Source: Nocardioides cremeus (GTDB lineage: Bacteria; Actinomycetota; Actinomycetes; Propionibacteriales; Nocardioidaceae). From it: DNA of 64,000 nt. A program made the translations under genes and the position numbers. This document shows, one piece after another, positions 35,701 through 45,118 of the stretch; positions within the stretch are counted from its first letter, which is position 1; every line of letters begins with the position of its first letter. Under the pieces are notes generated by a model, which was not told the origin of the DNA, ran no database searches, and saw only the letters and a program-made list of their open reading frames with translations. The DNA lies in assembly GCF_030518195.1 (NCBI RefSeq), contig NZ_JAULSC010000007.1, positions 1-64,000 of the forward strand. Reading direction: 5' to 3'.

Positions 35701-37635
35701 GCGCTCGGGCAGGGAGCGGCCGTAGCGCAGCCCGAACTCGTAGATGTAGCAGTAGCGGTCGGGGTGCTCGATCTCGTAGGGCCGCTCGTCGACGACCTCC
35801 ACGCCCAGGCTCGAGAGCATCGGCAGCACCTCGGAGAGCGAGAGCGGGGTGCCGACGCGGTAGACCTTCAGCCGCACCTCGCCGCGACCGGCGTCGAGGT
35901 GCTCGTGCAGGGACAGGTCGAGGCCCTCCTCGCCCTCGATCGCCTCGAGGCGGCCCAGGTCGACGGCGGCGGTCCGCGCCGAGTAGTCCTCCTTGTAGGC
36001 CTCGGGGAAGGAGTCGGCGTAGCGCCGGCCGAGCACCGCACCCCCCTGCTCGCCGTACTCGGAGAGCACCGCGGCCAGGAAGTCGTCGCGCCACGAGCGC
36101 GACGCGTCGGCCAGGCGGCGCTCGAGGTCGGTGGTGTCGAGCGCGCGCAGCTGGCCGGTGACGGTCGGGTCGGTCTCGCCGCGCGGCAGGTGCACCACGA
36201 AGTGCACCCGGGCGGTGGTCGACTCGTTGATGCGCACGGTGAACTCGATCGACTCCCCGCCGAGGCGCTCGAGGAGGATCTCGCTGAACCGCTCGCGCAC
36301 CGCGGTGTTGTAGCGGTCGCGGGGCAGGTAGACCAGCACCGAGACGTAGCGGCCGTAGGTGTCGGGGCGGATGATCGCGCGCACCGCGCGACGCTCGCGC
36401 GCCAGCATGGCCTGCTCGGCCATCGTGGCGAGCTGGGCGACGTCGGTGTGGAAGAGCTCGTCGCGCGGGTAGGTCTCGAGGGTGTCCATCAGGGCCCGGC
36501 CGGCGTAGGAGCGCGGGTCGAAGCCGCTGCGGCGCAGCACCTCGCGGGCCTTCTCGCGCAGCAGCGGGATGCGGGTCAGCGACTCGGCGTACGCCGTGGA
36601 GGAGAACAGGCCCAGGAAGCGCTGCTCGCCGACGACCTCGCCGCGCTCGTCGAACGTCTTGACGCCGACGTAGTCGAGGTAGGCCGGGCGGTGCACGGTG
36701 GCGCGGGAGTTGGCCTTGGCCAGCACCAGCAGGGACTTCTCGCGGGCCTTGGCCTTGACCGGGTCGGGCAGCCGCGCGAAGGAGGAGCTGTGCGCCTGGT
36801 CGGCGCGCAGGATGCCCAGGCCGGTGCCCGGCACCGCGCGCAGCACGTCCTCCTCGACGCCCTCGATCTCGGCGGTCCCGAGCCGGTACTCCCGGTAGCC
36901 CAGGAAGGTGAAGTGGTCGTCGACCAGCCACTCCAGCAGCTCCGCGCCCTGGCGGACCTCCTCGGCGGTCAGCTCGACCGGCGGGTCGCTGCGCAACCCC
37001 TCGACGATGTCGAGCATCCGCTGGCGGGTGCGCGGCCAGTCCTCGACGGCCTCGCGCACGTCGCGCAGCACCCGCTGCACGTCGTCGACGATCTGGTCGA
37101 CGTCGTCGTCGTCGGCGAGCCGGTCGACCTCGACGTGCATCCACGACTCGCGCACCGAGGAGTCCTGCGGCTCCATGGCGCCGTCGTCGACGACCCGCGC
37201 GCGCTCGAGCTCGCCGGTGATGTCGCGCTCGACGTCGAAGTGGGGGTGCACGACCAGGTGCACCGCGCGCAGCTGGCGCGAGAGCTCCATGGTCAGCGAG
37301 TCGACCAGGAAGGGCATGTCGTCGGTGACGACCTCGACGACGCTGTGCCCGCCGGCCGACCAGCCGTGCTCGGCCAGGCTGGGGGTGAAGACCCGCACGT
37401 TGGCCCGGCCCTGGGGCCGCTGCTGGGCCAGGCGGTAGTGGCTGGCCAGGGCGCCGTACACGTCGCTCTCGCTGCGCTCGACGATGTCCTCGGGGGCCAC
37501 GTGGCGGTAGTAGGCGGCGAGCAGGTCGCCGACCTCCTCGTGCGGCGGGCCACCGCTGCCGCGGCCCGCGCGGGCCAGCTCCACGGCCCTGGAGATCAGC
37601 TCGGACTTGTCGAGATCGTGCGTCGTCGTTGACAC
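32734..37635 (-). CDS. gdh: NAD-specific glutamate dehydrogenase, large (GDH2) type
   Basis: The GTG at 37635 gives 1633 residues, the size of the ~180-kDa bacterial NAD-GDH class. The N-terminal third has ACT-like regulatory segments (HSVVEVVTDDMPFLVDSLTM near residue 100). The catalytic core holds RFGSVARGGLRWSDR, VPVGAKGGFFAKQLPD and VGIGDMSGDVFGNGML, all family hallmarks. It oxidises glutamate to 2-oxoglutarate and ammonium in the cytoplasm and is generally catabolic and allosterically controlled. A promoter with a leaderless start lies at 37642-37670. A very long antisense frame over this gene is a codon-bias shadow. Confidence 0.96.
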   Translation of the reverse strand: MSTTTHDLDKSELISRAVELARAGRGSGGPPHEEVGDLLAAYYRHVAPEDIVERSESDVYGALASHYRLAQQRPQGRANVRVFTPSLAEHGWSAGGHSVVEVVTDDMPFLVDSLTMELSRQLRAVHLVVHPHFDVERDITGELERARVVDDGAMEPQDSSVRESWMHVEVDRLADDDDVDQIVDDVQRVLRDVREAVEDWPRTRQRMLDIVEGLRSDPPVELTAEEVRQGAELLEWLVDDHFTFLGYREYRLGTAEIEGVEEDVLRAVPGTGLGILRADQAHSSSFARLPDPVKAKAREKSLLVLAKANSRATVHRPAYLDYVGVKTFDERGEVVGEQRFLGLFSSTAYAESLTRIPLLREKAREVLRRSGFDPRSYAGRALMDTLETYPRDELFHTDVAQLATMAEQAMLARERRAVRAIIRPDTYGRYVSVLVYLPRDRYNTAVRERFSEILLERLGGESIEFTVRINESTTARVHFVVHLPRGETDPTVTGQLRALDTTDLERRLADASRSWRDDFLAAVLSEYGEQGGAVLGRRYADSFPEAYKEDYSARTAAVDLGRLEAIEGEEGLDLSLHEHLDAGRGEVRLKVYRVGTPLSLSEVLPMLSSLGVEVVDERPYEIEHPDRYCYIYEFGLRYGRSLPERSRDLFVQSLRAIWDGRTDTDGFNVLVLAAELSWRQVAVLRAYAKYMRQGGSPFQLDTIEEALSSNVDITRLLVRLFETRFDPACEDREAQEETLREQLAGALDEVASLDHDRILRSYLTHVGATLRTNYFQRDEQGDPKSYLSLKLEPSAIPDLPRPRPEYEVFVHSPRVEGVHLRFGSVARGGLRWSDRRDDFRTEVLGLVKAQMVKNTVIVPVGAKGGFFAKQLPDPSNREAWMAEGIASYRTFISGLLDITDNLVDGRTAPPVDVVRHDGDDSYLVVAADKGTATFSDIANELSKDYGFWLGDAFASGGSVGYDHKAMGITARGAWVSVQRHFRERGIDCQTEDFTCVGIGDMSGDVFGNGMLCSEHIRLVAAFDHRDIFLDPTPDAATSYAERKRLFDQPRTTWADYDTSLISEGGGVHSRSKKSIPITPQVREALGIKDDVTSMAPAELMRAILTAPVDLLWNGGIGTYVKSRDETHADAGDKANDPIRVDGRDVRARCIGEGGNLGLTQAGRIEYARFGGDPETGGGRVNTDFIDNSAGVDTSDHEVNIKILLDRVVAEGDLTGKQRNELLAQMTDEVAELVLRDNYEQNLALANALSHAPSLLHVHEDFMKRLEREGVLNRAVEGLPSSREVRRRADRGEGLTAPELSVLLAWTKIVLAQELLASDVPDDPYLDQDLLVYFPSAMRERFTEQIRNHPLRREIIVTQVVNDLVNGAGMTFWPRLGGETGVGPAELTHANFVAREIFGSLPLREELHSYDNRLDAAVQTRMRLEMRTLVERATRWLVANRRAPLDSSGTVEQLTGPVQEVVARLPELMTGRELTAFEQRRDRLVERGVPEDLAARVAVLPPAYMVLGIVDAANREGLDPAEVARVHFALGERLGLPALVLRILALPREDRWQTMARAALRDDLHSVHLQLTLRVIEASDEGESAPARIATWEEADATAVGRAATTLGEICSDDDADLARLSVGLRIVRGLLTS

Positions 37636-37641
37636 GATCCG

Positions 37642-37670
37642 ACCCTAGGACCACGACGTGACGCGGACAA
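37642..37670 (-). promoter_or_regulatory. Promoter of gdh, leaderless
   Basis: On the minus strand TTGTCC (37670-37665), a 17-bp spacer and TAGGGT (37647-37642) lie so that the expected transcription start falls on the GTG start codon at 37635, six bases after the -10. No Shine-Dalgarno sequence is present. Confidence 0.6.
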
Positions 37671-37699
37671 CACGGGGGGCGGCACGCCGCCAGACGCTC

Positions 37700-38509
37700 T
37701 CACAGCTGCGAGCGCAGCTCCCAGAGCAGCGGGTAGTACTGCAGCGGCAGCCGCGAGCGCAGGTACGTCGACCCGCTCGACCCGCCGGTGCCCGACTTGG
37801 CCCCGATCATCCGCTCCACCATCACCACGTGCCGCGCCCGCCAGGAGGCGGCCAGCTCGTCGTGCTGCAGGAGCGCCTCGGCCAGCGCCCACAGCGCGGC
37901 GTGGGAGTCGCGGTCGTGGGCCACGGTGTGCAGCGAGCGGGCGACCTGCTCGTCGTCGTCGACCGCGAGGCCGGCGCCGGCGAGGGCGGCCAGGAAGGCG
38001 TCCCACAGCGTCGGCTCCTCGAGGCGACGGCGCAGCCGCTGCTGCTCGTCGTCGCTGAGCCCGCGGAAGCGCTCGAGGTAGCCCGGGTCCTTGGCCCCGG
38101 ACAGGAACTCCAGCTCGCGGTACTGCACCGACTGGAAGCCGCTCGCCGGGGCCAGGCGCTGGCGGAACTCCAGGAAGTCCTGCGGGGTCATCGTCTCGAG
38201 GACGTCGACCTGCTGGACCAGGGTCCGCTCGATGACGTGCACCCGGGTGAGCAGGTGCTGGGCCCACCACAGCCGCTCGCGCCCCGCGCCCGCGGGCGCC
38301 AGCAGGGCGTCGCGAGCGGCGCCCACCTCGTGCAGCAGCTGCTTGAACCACAGCTCGTAGACCTGGTGGATGGTGATGAAGAGCAGCTCGTCGTGGGCCG
38401 GCGGGTCGGACTCGAGGTGCTGGCTGTCGAGCAGCTGGGGCAGGCGCAGGTAGGACCCGTAGGTCAGCTGGGCGCCCTGCTCGCCGAAGGACACGAACGT
38501 CTCACTCAT
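37700..38509 (-). CDS. kynA: Tryptophan 2,3-dioxygenase
   Basis: The ATG at 38509 (MSETFVSFGEQG) gives 269 residues. Family landmarks are LTYGSYLRLPQLL, ELLFITIHQVYELWFKQLLHE (substrate-binding His and Arg region) and the C-terminal WRARHVVMVERMIGAKSGTGGSSGSTYLR with the heme-ligand His. It opens the indole ring of L-tryptophan to N-formylkynurenine, the first step of the kynurenine pathway. No other kynurenine gene is adjacent; the gene lies 64 nt upstream of gdh on the same strand. Confidence 0.95.
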   Translation of the reverse strand: MSETFVSFGEQGAQLTYGSYLRLPQLLDSQHLESDPPAHDELLFITIHQVYELWFKQLLHEVGAARDALLAPAGAGRERLWWAQHLLTRVHVIERTLVQQVDVLETMTPQDFLEFRQRLAPASGFQSVQYRELEFLSGAKDPGYLERFRGLSDDEQQRLRRRLEEPTLWDAFLAALAGAGLAVDDDEQVARSLHTVAHDRDSHAALWALAEALLQHDELAASWRARHVVMVERMIGAKSGTGGSSGSTYLRSRLPLQYYPLLWELRSQL

Positions 38510-38552
38510 GCCCCGCACCCAATCACGCCCCGGCCCCGGCATGATGTCGGCC

Positions 38553-39047
38553 ATGAAGTTCACCCACGAGCTCACCTACGACGCCTCCCCCGCCGACGTC
38601 TACGCCATGCTCAGCGACCCCGCCTTCCGCGAGGAGGTCTGCCGGGCCCAGCAGGTGGTCTCCGCCGACGTCACGTTGACGCCCCGCGACTCGGGTGGCT
38701 TCCACCTGCTCGTCGACCAGGTGCAGGACACCGCCGGGCTGCCCTCGATCGCCCGCAAGATCACGGGTGACACCACCCAGGCCGTCGTCGAGGAGGACTG
38801 GTCGAGCCGCTCGGGCGGCACGGTGTCGGTGACCTCGCCCGGCAAGCCGACCTCGGCCACCGGCACGGTGGTGCTCGAGGCGGTCGGCCCCGGCGCCGCC
38901 GGCACCCGCGAGGTGGTCGAGCTCGACGTGAAGGTCAAGGTGCCGCTGGTGGGCGGCAAGCTGGAGGCGCTGATGGCCGAGAACATCAAGAAGGGCCTCG
39001 AGGTCGAGCAGGGCGTCGGCACCGCCTGGCTGGCGGGGGCGCGCTGA
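38553..39047 (+). CDS. DUF2505 (SRPBCC-like) protein, copy 1
   Basis: The ATG at 38553 gives 164 residues; in-frame ATGs at 38541 and 38544 are possible. The DUF2505 pattern HELTYDASPADVYAMLSDPAFREEVC opens the protein, and the C-terminal helix EALMAENIKKGLEVEQGVG closes a START-like fold. Its TGA overlaps the ATG of a paralogue by one base. The function of the family is not established; lipid or other hydrophobic ligand binding is assumed from the fold. Confidence 0.85.
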   Translation: MKFTHELTYDASPADVYAMLSDPAFREEVCRAQQVVSADVTLTPRDSGGFHLLVDQVQDTAGLPSIARKITGDTTQAVVEEDWSSRSGGTVSVTSPGKPTSATGTVVLEAVGPGAAGTREVVELDVKVKVPLVGGKLEALMAENIKKGLEVEQGVGTAWLAGAR

Positions 39048-39529
39048 TGTCGAAGCAGCTGCGCCAGGACCTGACGTACGACGCCTCTCTCGCCGCCGTC
39101 GCGGCGATGCTGGCCGACCCCGCCTTCCGCGAGGAGGTCTGCGAGCGCCAGAAGGTGCTGCGCCACGACGTGCGCATCGAGACGACCGGGGCGGGCGTGG
39201 AGGTGCGCATCGAGCAGGTGCAGGACGCCGCCGGCATCCCCTCCTTCGCCAAGAAGCTGATCGGCGACGAGATCACGATCGTGCAGGAGGAGCACTGGGC
39301 GTCCCCGGAGGCGGGCGACATCACCGTGACCATCCCCGGCAAGCCCGGCGACATGAGGGGCACCGCCACCCTGGCCGAGAGTGGCGGGGTCACCACCGAG
39401 ACCGTCGACCTGACGGTGAAGGTGTCGATCCCGCTGGTGGGCGGCAAGGTCGAGGGCCTGGTCGCCGACATGCTGCGCAAGGCGCTGCTGGTCGAGAACA
39501 AGGTGGGGCGCGACTACCTGTCGCGCTGA
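39047..39529 (+). CDS. DUF2505 (SRPBCC-like) protein, copy 2
   Basis: The 160 residues are clearly paralogous to the preceding protein: both contain LTYDAS, MLxDPAFREEVC, VQDxAG(L/I)PS(I/F)A and KV(K/S)(V/I)PLVGGK(L/V)E. The arrangement is a tandem duplication translated as a coupled pair. Divergence is substantial, so the duplication is old. The end overlaps the convergent small membrane gene by 16 nt. Confidence 0.85.
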   Translation: MSKQLRQDLTYDASLAAVAAMLADPAFREEVCERQKVLRHDVRIETTGAGVEVRIEQVQDAAGIPSFAKKLIGDEITIVQEEHWASPEAGDITVTIPGKPGDMRGTATLAESGGVTTETVDLTVKVSIPLVGGKVEGLVADMLRKALLVENKVGRDYLSR

Positions 39530-39726
39530 GCCGGCACCTCGGGCTCGCCGGGCTGATCGGGCTGGTCGGGGTCGGCGTGGCGCGAGCGCCACCAGACCAC
39601 CACGCCCAGCACCACGAACGGGCCGAAGGCCAGCACGAGCGTGAGCGCGCGCTCCACCGGGTGCAGCGCGCCGAGGTGCAGCAGGGCGAGCTGGGCCAGC
39701 ACGAGGTCGACGATCGTCATCACCAC
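39514..39726 (-). CDS. Small two-helix membrane protein
   Basis: 70 residues from a GTG at 39726 (AGGG six nt upstream) or 68 from the ATG at 39720. Hydrophobic helices lie at about 4-20 and 27-46, followed by a charged Asp/Pro/Gln-rich tail. This is the topology of phospholipase D-nuclease N-terminal-like or similar short membrane proteins, but no motif allows a name. Confidence 0.55.
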   Translation of the reverse strand: MVMTIVDLVLAQLALLHLGALHPVERALTLVLAFGPFVVLGVVVWWRSRHADPDQPDQPGEPEVPAQRDR

Positions 39727-39785
39727 AAGTGTCCCTCACCCCTGGGGACGGAATGCCCCGGGGGCCGGGCCCTGTTGGGACTGAC

Positions 39786-40856
39786 ATGCCCTCCCTCTTC
39801 GAGCCCCTGACCGCCGGCGCCCTCACCATGCCCTCGCGCCTGGTGATGGCCCCGCTGACCCGCAACCGGGCCGTCGGCACCCTGCCCGGCGACCTGCACG
39901 TCGAGTACTACGCCCAGCGCGCCTCCGCAGGGCTGGTCATCACCGAGGGCAGCCAGCCCGTGGCCGAGGGGCAGGGCTACCCCAGCACCCCCGGCTTCCA
40001 CTCCCCCGAGCAGCTGGCCGGCTGGCGCCGGGTCGCCGACGCCGTCCACGAGCGCGGGGGCCGGATCGTGGCCCAGCTGATGCACGCCGGGCGGATCGCC
40101 CACCCCGACAACACCGGCGGCGAGGAGATCGTGGCGCCCTCGGCGCTGGCCGCGCCCGGTGAGATGTTCACCCCGACCGGCCCGCAGCCGCACCCGACCC
40201 CGCGGGCCCTTGAGACCGCCGAGATCCCCGGCGTCGTCGAGGGCATCGTGCAGGCCGCGCGCAACGCGGTCGAGGCCGGTCTCGACGGCGTCGAGGTGCA
40301 CGCCGCCAACGGCTACCTGATCCACCAGTTCCTCGCGCCCGGCTCCAACACCCGCAACGACGAGTACGGCGGCTCCCCGCAGGCCCGGGCCCGCTTCGCC
40401 GTCGAGGTGACCCGGGCCGTGGCCGAGGCCATCGGCCCCGAGCGGGTCGGCATCCGGATCAGCCCGGCGCACAACATCCAGGGCGCCACCGAGGAGGACG
40501 CCGACGACGTCCGCGCGACGTACACGCACCTGGTCGAGCAGCTCGCCCCGCTGGGACTGGCCTACCTCAGTGTCCTGGCCGACCCACGGCTCGCGCTGGT
40601 CCAGGACCTGCGGGCCGCCTTCGGCGGCGTCGTCATCGCCAACGACGGCTTCGGCGAGGTCACCACCCTGGAGTCGGCCCAGGCGATCCTCGACGAGGAC
40701 CTGGCCGACGCGGTCGCGGTCGGTCGCCTCTTCATCGCCAACCCCGACCTGCCGCGTCGCTGGGCCGAGGGCGCCGGGCTCAACGAGCCCGACTCCGCGA
40801 CCTTCTACGGCGGCGGCGCCGAGGGCTACACCGACTACCCCGCGCTCGGGGCGTGA
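39786..40856 (+). CDS. Old Yellow Enzyme-family NADH:flavin oxidoreductase
   Basis: This 356-residue FMN TIM-barrel protein shows the OYE markers MAPLTRNRA, AQLMHAGRIAHP, GVEVHAANGYLIHQFL, NTRNDEYGGS and the C-terminal phosphate-binding AVGRLFIANPDLP. Such NemA/XenB-like ene-reductases reduce activated double bonds, nitro compounds and nitrate esters with NAD(P)H. It appears monocistronic; a short inverted repeat (GACCCGG/CCGGGTC, 40867-40898) follows the stop. Confidence 0.92.
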   Translation: MPSLFEPLTAGALTMPSRLVMAPLTRNRAVGTLPGDLHVEYYAQRASAGLVITEGSQPVAEGQGYPSTPGFHSPEQLAGWRRVADAVHERGGRIVAQLMHAGRIAHPDNTGGEEIVAPSALAAPGEMFTPTGPQPHPTPRALETAEIPGVVEGIVQAARNAVEAGLDGVEVHAANGYLIHQFLAPGSNTRNDEYGGSPQARARFAVEVTRAVAEAIGPERVGIRISPAHNIQGATEEDADDVRATYTHLVEQLAPLGLAYLSVLADPRLALVQDLRAAFGGVVIANDGFGEVTTLESAQAILDEDLADAVAVGRLFIANPDLPRRWAEGAGLNEPDSATFYGGGAEGYTDYPALGA

Positions 40857-40935
40857 CCTCGCGCTGACCCGGTCGTTCACCGGGGCAAGGCCGGGTCGCT
40901 CGGGTCCGGCCACGTCTCGGAAAGGTGGTACCGAC

Positions 40936-41088
40936 ATGGCCAAGCGCCTCGTCGCCGTCCTCGCCCTCTCGTTCGGGGTCTCGCTGTTCGCTGCTGCTGC
41001 TCCGGCCTCGGCCGCGAGCATCTGCATCGACTACGACATCTCGATCAACGGCCAGGGCCAGGCCGGCAGCCAGTGCCTGCCCGGCTGA
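40936..41088 (+). CDS. 50-residue secreted peptide precursor, unknown function
   Basis: The ATG at 40936 has an AAAGGTGG-type ribosome site 7 nt upstream. The precursor has a clear signal peptide: MAKR, a hydrophobic core, then AAAAPASA. The mature part is only about 22-24 residues, SICIDYDISINGQGQAGSQCLPG, with two cysteines that could form one disulphide outside the cell. A perfect 16-bp terminator follows within 26 nt of the stop. A matching promoterless tiny gene would be hard to explain by chance, but I do not recognise the peptide family. Confidence 0.7.
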   Translation: MAKRLVAVLALSFGVSLFAAAAPASAASICIDYDISINGQGQAGSQCLPG

Positions 41089-41113
41089 TCGGCAGCTGAC
41101 TCCGCACGACGCA

Positions 41114-41148
41114 GAACGCCCCGCCCGGGAGTCCCGGGCGGGGCGTTC
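41114..41148. terminator. Bidirectional intrinsic-type terminator hairpin
   Basis: A perfect 16-bp inverted repeat (41114-41129 and 41133-41148) with a 3-nt AGT loop, nearly all G-C. No U tract follows, as is common in high-GC actinobacteria. It lies between the convergent stops of the small secreted peptide gene (41088) and pruA (41184) and can serve both. Confidence 0.85.
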
Positions 41149-41183
41149 GTCGTTGCCGGGGTCGAGCCGCGACCCCTGGAGGC

Positions 41184-42821
<1,638 letters not shown>

Positions 42822-42827
42822 GACACG

Positions 42828-42833
42828 ACCCTA
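42828..42833 (-). promoter_or_regulatory. -10 element of pruA, leaderless
   Basis: TAGGGT (minus strand) ends 6 nt before the ATG at 42821, within CCTAGGGTCG, a 10-mer identical to that at the gdh promoter. TGGTCC lies 17 bp further upstream. Confidence 0.5.
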
Positions 42834-43172
42834 GGCGCCGTCGGCCCCCTGGACCAGTTGACCGATCTCCTGGGTGGCGAACCACGCGAGGTCGTCGTCG
42901 GGATCGGCGCCCGTCTCGATGTCGACGTGCACCGCGACCACCTCGCGCACCGTCACCGGGTCGCCGGGCCGTCCGACCTCGGCCACCACGACCACCCGGC
43001 GCCGGCCCGCGCCGACGAGCTCGGCGGAGGCCTCGGCGGCGGTGAGCAGCGCGGCGTACTCGCTGTCCTCACTGTCGTCGTCGGCCTCGACCGCAGCGGT
43101 GGTGGCGAGCGCCTCGCCGGCGTGCAGGCGGGCGAGCAGCTCGAGGCTCGCCGGCAGGTAGAGGCGCGTCAC
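42831..43172 (-). CDS. DUF6912-like small protein
   Basis: The GTG at 43172 overlaps the stop of the acyltransferase gene by 4 nt and gives 113 residues. The start TRLYLPASLELLARL and the central RRRVVVVAEVGRP strand recall a small actinobacterial family that I believe is catalogued as DUF6912. It is acidic and cytoplasmic and its function is unknown. Its stop abuts the pruA promoter. Confidence 0.65.
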   Translation of the reverse strand: MTRLYLPASLELLARLHAGEALATTAAVEADDDSEDSEYAALLTAAEASAELVGAGRRRVVVVAEVGRPGDPVTVREVVAVHVDIETGADPDDDLAWFATQEIGQLVQGADGA

Positions 43173-44614
43173 GAGCGGTCCGCGCCCTTCTTGCGGCGAC
43201 CGCGCGGCGCGCGCGGACGCACGCCCGAGACGGTGTCGAGCAGCTCGTCGAGCGACTCGGCCAGGCACTGGCCCAGCACGTCGGCGTCGGGCACCTTGTC
43301 GCGGTCGGCGGTGATGCCGTAGGAGACCTGGCCGTCGTACGACGTCACGCCGATCGCCAGCAGGTGCCCGGGCAGCAGCGGCGGCACCGGGTAGGTGGCC
43401 ACCATCCGTGCCCCGGCGGCGTACAGCGGCGACTGCGGGCCCGGCACGTTGGTGACGACGAGCTGGTCGCTGCGCCCGGACTCCCAGGCCGCGACCCGGG
43501 AGCCGATGGCGTGGAAGGTGCTGGGCGCGAAGCCGGCGATGCCGGCGAGGCGGTTGGCCGCCACGCCGCGACCGGTCTCCTGGTGGCTCTGGAAGGAGTA
43601 GGAGACCTGGTGCAGGCGCACCACCGGGCTGGCCTCGCCGACCGGCAGGTCGACGACGTGGGCGGCCATCTGGCTGCCCAGCGAGGTCGCCTCGAGCTCG
43701 CTGTCGATGACCGAGACCGGCACCACCGCGCGGATGCGCCGCAGCCCCGACATCGACTCCGAGCGGTTCATCAGCCAGCCCCGCAGGGCACCCGAGATCG
43801 TGGCCAGCACGACGTCGTTGACGGTGCCGCCGTGGCCGTCGCGGATGCGCTGGTGGTCGGCGAGCGCGGTGTGCACCGAGACCACGCGGCGCTGCTGGGA
43901 GTGGCGCCCGCTGATCGGGGTCTCGCGCTCGTTGCCGCGACCGGTCAGGGCGCCCAGCACCCGGCCGGCTTGCTCGCCGGTGGTCTCGGCGGTGCGGGCC
44001 ACCGAGGCGGAGGCGCTGCGCAGCGTCTGGCCCAGCACGGCGGGGCGGGTCAGGTTGTCGCGCACCGCCCCGGCCAGCAGGCTCGTCGCCGAAGGACGCT
44101 TCCAGGCGTCCCAGTCGTCGCCACCGAGCAGCTTGGGCTCGGGCGAGGCGTCGAGGAGCACCTGGGCCAGGTCGACGGTGTGCACGCCGTCGACCAGCGC
44201 CTGGTGCGCCTTGTAGAGCAGCGCCACCCGGCCGTCGGCGAGGCCCTCGACGACGTAGACCTCCCACAGCGGCTTGGAGCGGTCCAGGGGCCGGGAGACG
44301 ATGCGGGCCACCAGCTCGCGCAGCTGCTCGGGAGTGCCCGGGCGCGGCAGCGCCGATCGGCGCACGTGGTAGCCGAGGTCGAAGTCGGGGTCGTCGATCC
44401 ACACCGGGTTGGCCAGCCCCCCCGGCACCGCCTGCAGACGCTGGCGGTAGCGCGGGACGAACGAGATGCGGTCCTCGATCAGCTCGAGCAGCCGCTCGTG
44501 GTCGAAGCCGGAGTCGCCGGGCTCGAAGACCTCCACCGTGGCGTTGTGCCGCGGCGTCGATGCCGTCTCCTCGGCCAGGAAGGCCAGGTCGCGCGCCTGC
44601 ACCCGGGTGGTCAT
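43169..44614 (-). CDS. WS/DGAT-family acyltransferase with altered active-site motif
   Basis: The 481-residue protein is of the wax ester synthase/diacylglycerol acyltransferase family. It has PLW (115-117), the active-site segment at 137-143, NDVVLATISGALRGWL, and NVPGPQSPLYAAGARM near the C-terminus. The active-site motif, normally HHxxxDG, reads HQALVDG: the second His, essential in the Acinetobacter enzyme, is Gln138. The protein may therefore be inactive, use another base or have another role. It is coupled to the DUF6912-like gene by a GTGA overlap. Confidence 0.88.
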   Translation of the reverse strand: MTTRVQARDLAFLAEETASTPRHNATVEVFEPGDSGFDHERLLELIEDRISFVPRYRQRLQAVPGGLANPVWIDDPDFDLGYHVRRSALPRPGTPEQLRELVARIVSRPLDRSKPLWEVYVVEGLADGRVALLYKAHQALVDGVHTVDLAQVLLDASPEPKLLGGDDWDAWKRPSATSLLAGAVRDNLTRPAVLGQTLRSASASVARTAETTGEQAGRVLGALTGRGNERETPISGRHSQQRRVVSVHTALADHQRIRDGHGGTVNDVVLATISGALRGWLMNRSESMSGLRRIRAVVPVSVIDSELEATSLGSQMAAHVVDLPVGEASPVVRLHQVSYSFQSHQETGRGVAANRLAGIAGFAPSTFHAIGSRVAAWESGRSDQLVVTNVPGPQSPLYAAGARMVATYPVPPLLPGHLLAIGVTSYDGQVSYGITADRDKVPDADVLGQCLAESLDELLDTVSGVRPRAPRGRRKKGADRS

Positions 44615-44718
44615 CTGGCTGGGCCCCTCTCACCGTCGGCCTTGTCGTGCATGGGATTCTGTCAGAGTCGTCCGCCCCCGGCTGACCGGCCACGACCCGC
44701 CCCGACAGGAAGAGCCTC

Positions 44719-45117
44719 ATGCACCGCGTCCCGACCCGTCCCTCGTCCCGCGGCCTGGCCGCCCTGGCGGCGCTCGCGCTGCCGCTGAGCCTGGTCGCCT
44801 GCGGCTCCGACGAGCCCGCGACGGACTCGCAGACGGGCTCCCCGACGGGCGCGGGGCCGACGACCGTCGAGATCGTCGTCGAGGACGGCACGGTCACGCC
44901 CAAGGGCGACCGGATCGAGGTCGGCGTGGGCGAGGAGGTCACCTTCACCGTCACCTCCGACGCCGCCGGCGAGGTGCACGTGCACTCCACCCCCGAGACC
45001 TCCTTCTCCTACGAGGAGGGCACCACCGAGGAGACCCTCACCTTCGAGCGTCCCGGCGTGGTCGAGGTCGAGGCCCACGACCCCGACCAGCTGATCGTCC
45101 AGCTCGAAGTCTCCTGA
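44719..45117 (+). CDS. Cupredoxin-like (EfeO-type) lipoprotein
   Basis: The 132-residue precursor has a signal peptide and lipobox LVAC, a short Ser/Thr/Gly linker and a compact beta-rich domain. This contains VEDGTVTPKGDRIEVGVGEEVTFTV and two His-bearing strands (EVHVHS, VEVEAHDPDQ), as in cupredoxin/EfeO-type metal-binding domains. It should be anchored on the outer face of the membrane. It is immediately upstream of a large membrane protein (1-nt gap), probably its partner in metal handling. Confidence 0.78.
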   Translation: MHRVPTRPSSRGLAALAALALPLSLVACGSDEPATDSQTGSPTGAGPTTVEIVVEDGTVTPKGDRIEVGVGEEVTFTVTSDAAGEVHVHSTPETSFSYEEGTTEETLTFERPGVVEVEAHDPDQLIVQLEVS

Positions 45118-45118
45118 C

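Noticed and set aside
32632..37632. Open frame of 1666 codons on the plus strand opposite gdh
   Set aside because: Its product is a low-complexity Gly/Ala/Val/His/Gln mixture without any domain, while the minus strand encodes a clear full-length NAD-GDH. Long antisense frames are expected in DNA with strong third-position GC bias.
39513..39735. Treating the small minus-strand frame as a shadow
   Set aside because: Kept as a gene with moderate confidence: it has two clear hydrophobic helices, a ribosome-site-like AGGG and only a short overlap with its neighbour.
40867..40898. Terminator after the Old Yellow Enzyme gene
   Set aside because: Only a 7-bp stem (GACCCGG/CCGGGTC) with an 18-nt loop; in this base composition such pairs occur by chance. 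It also partly resembles the 22-bp repeat core, but too weakly to call.
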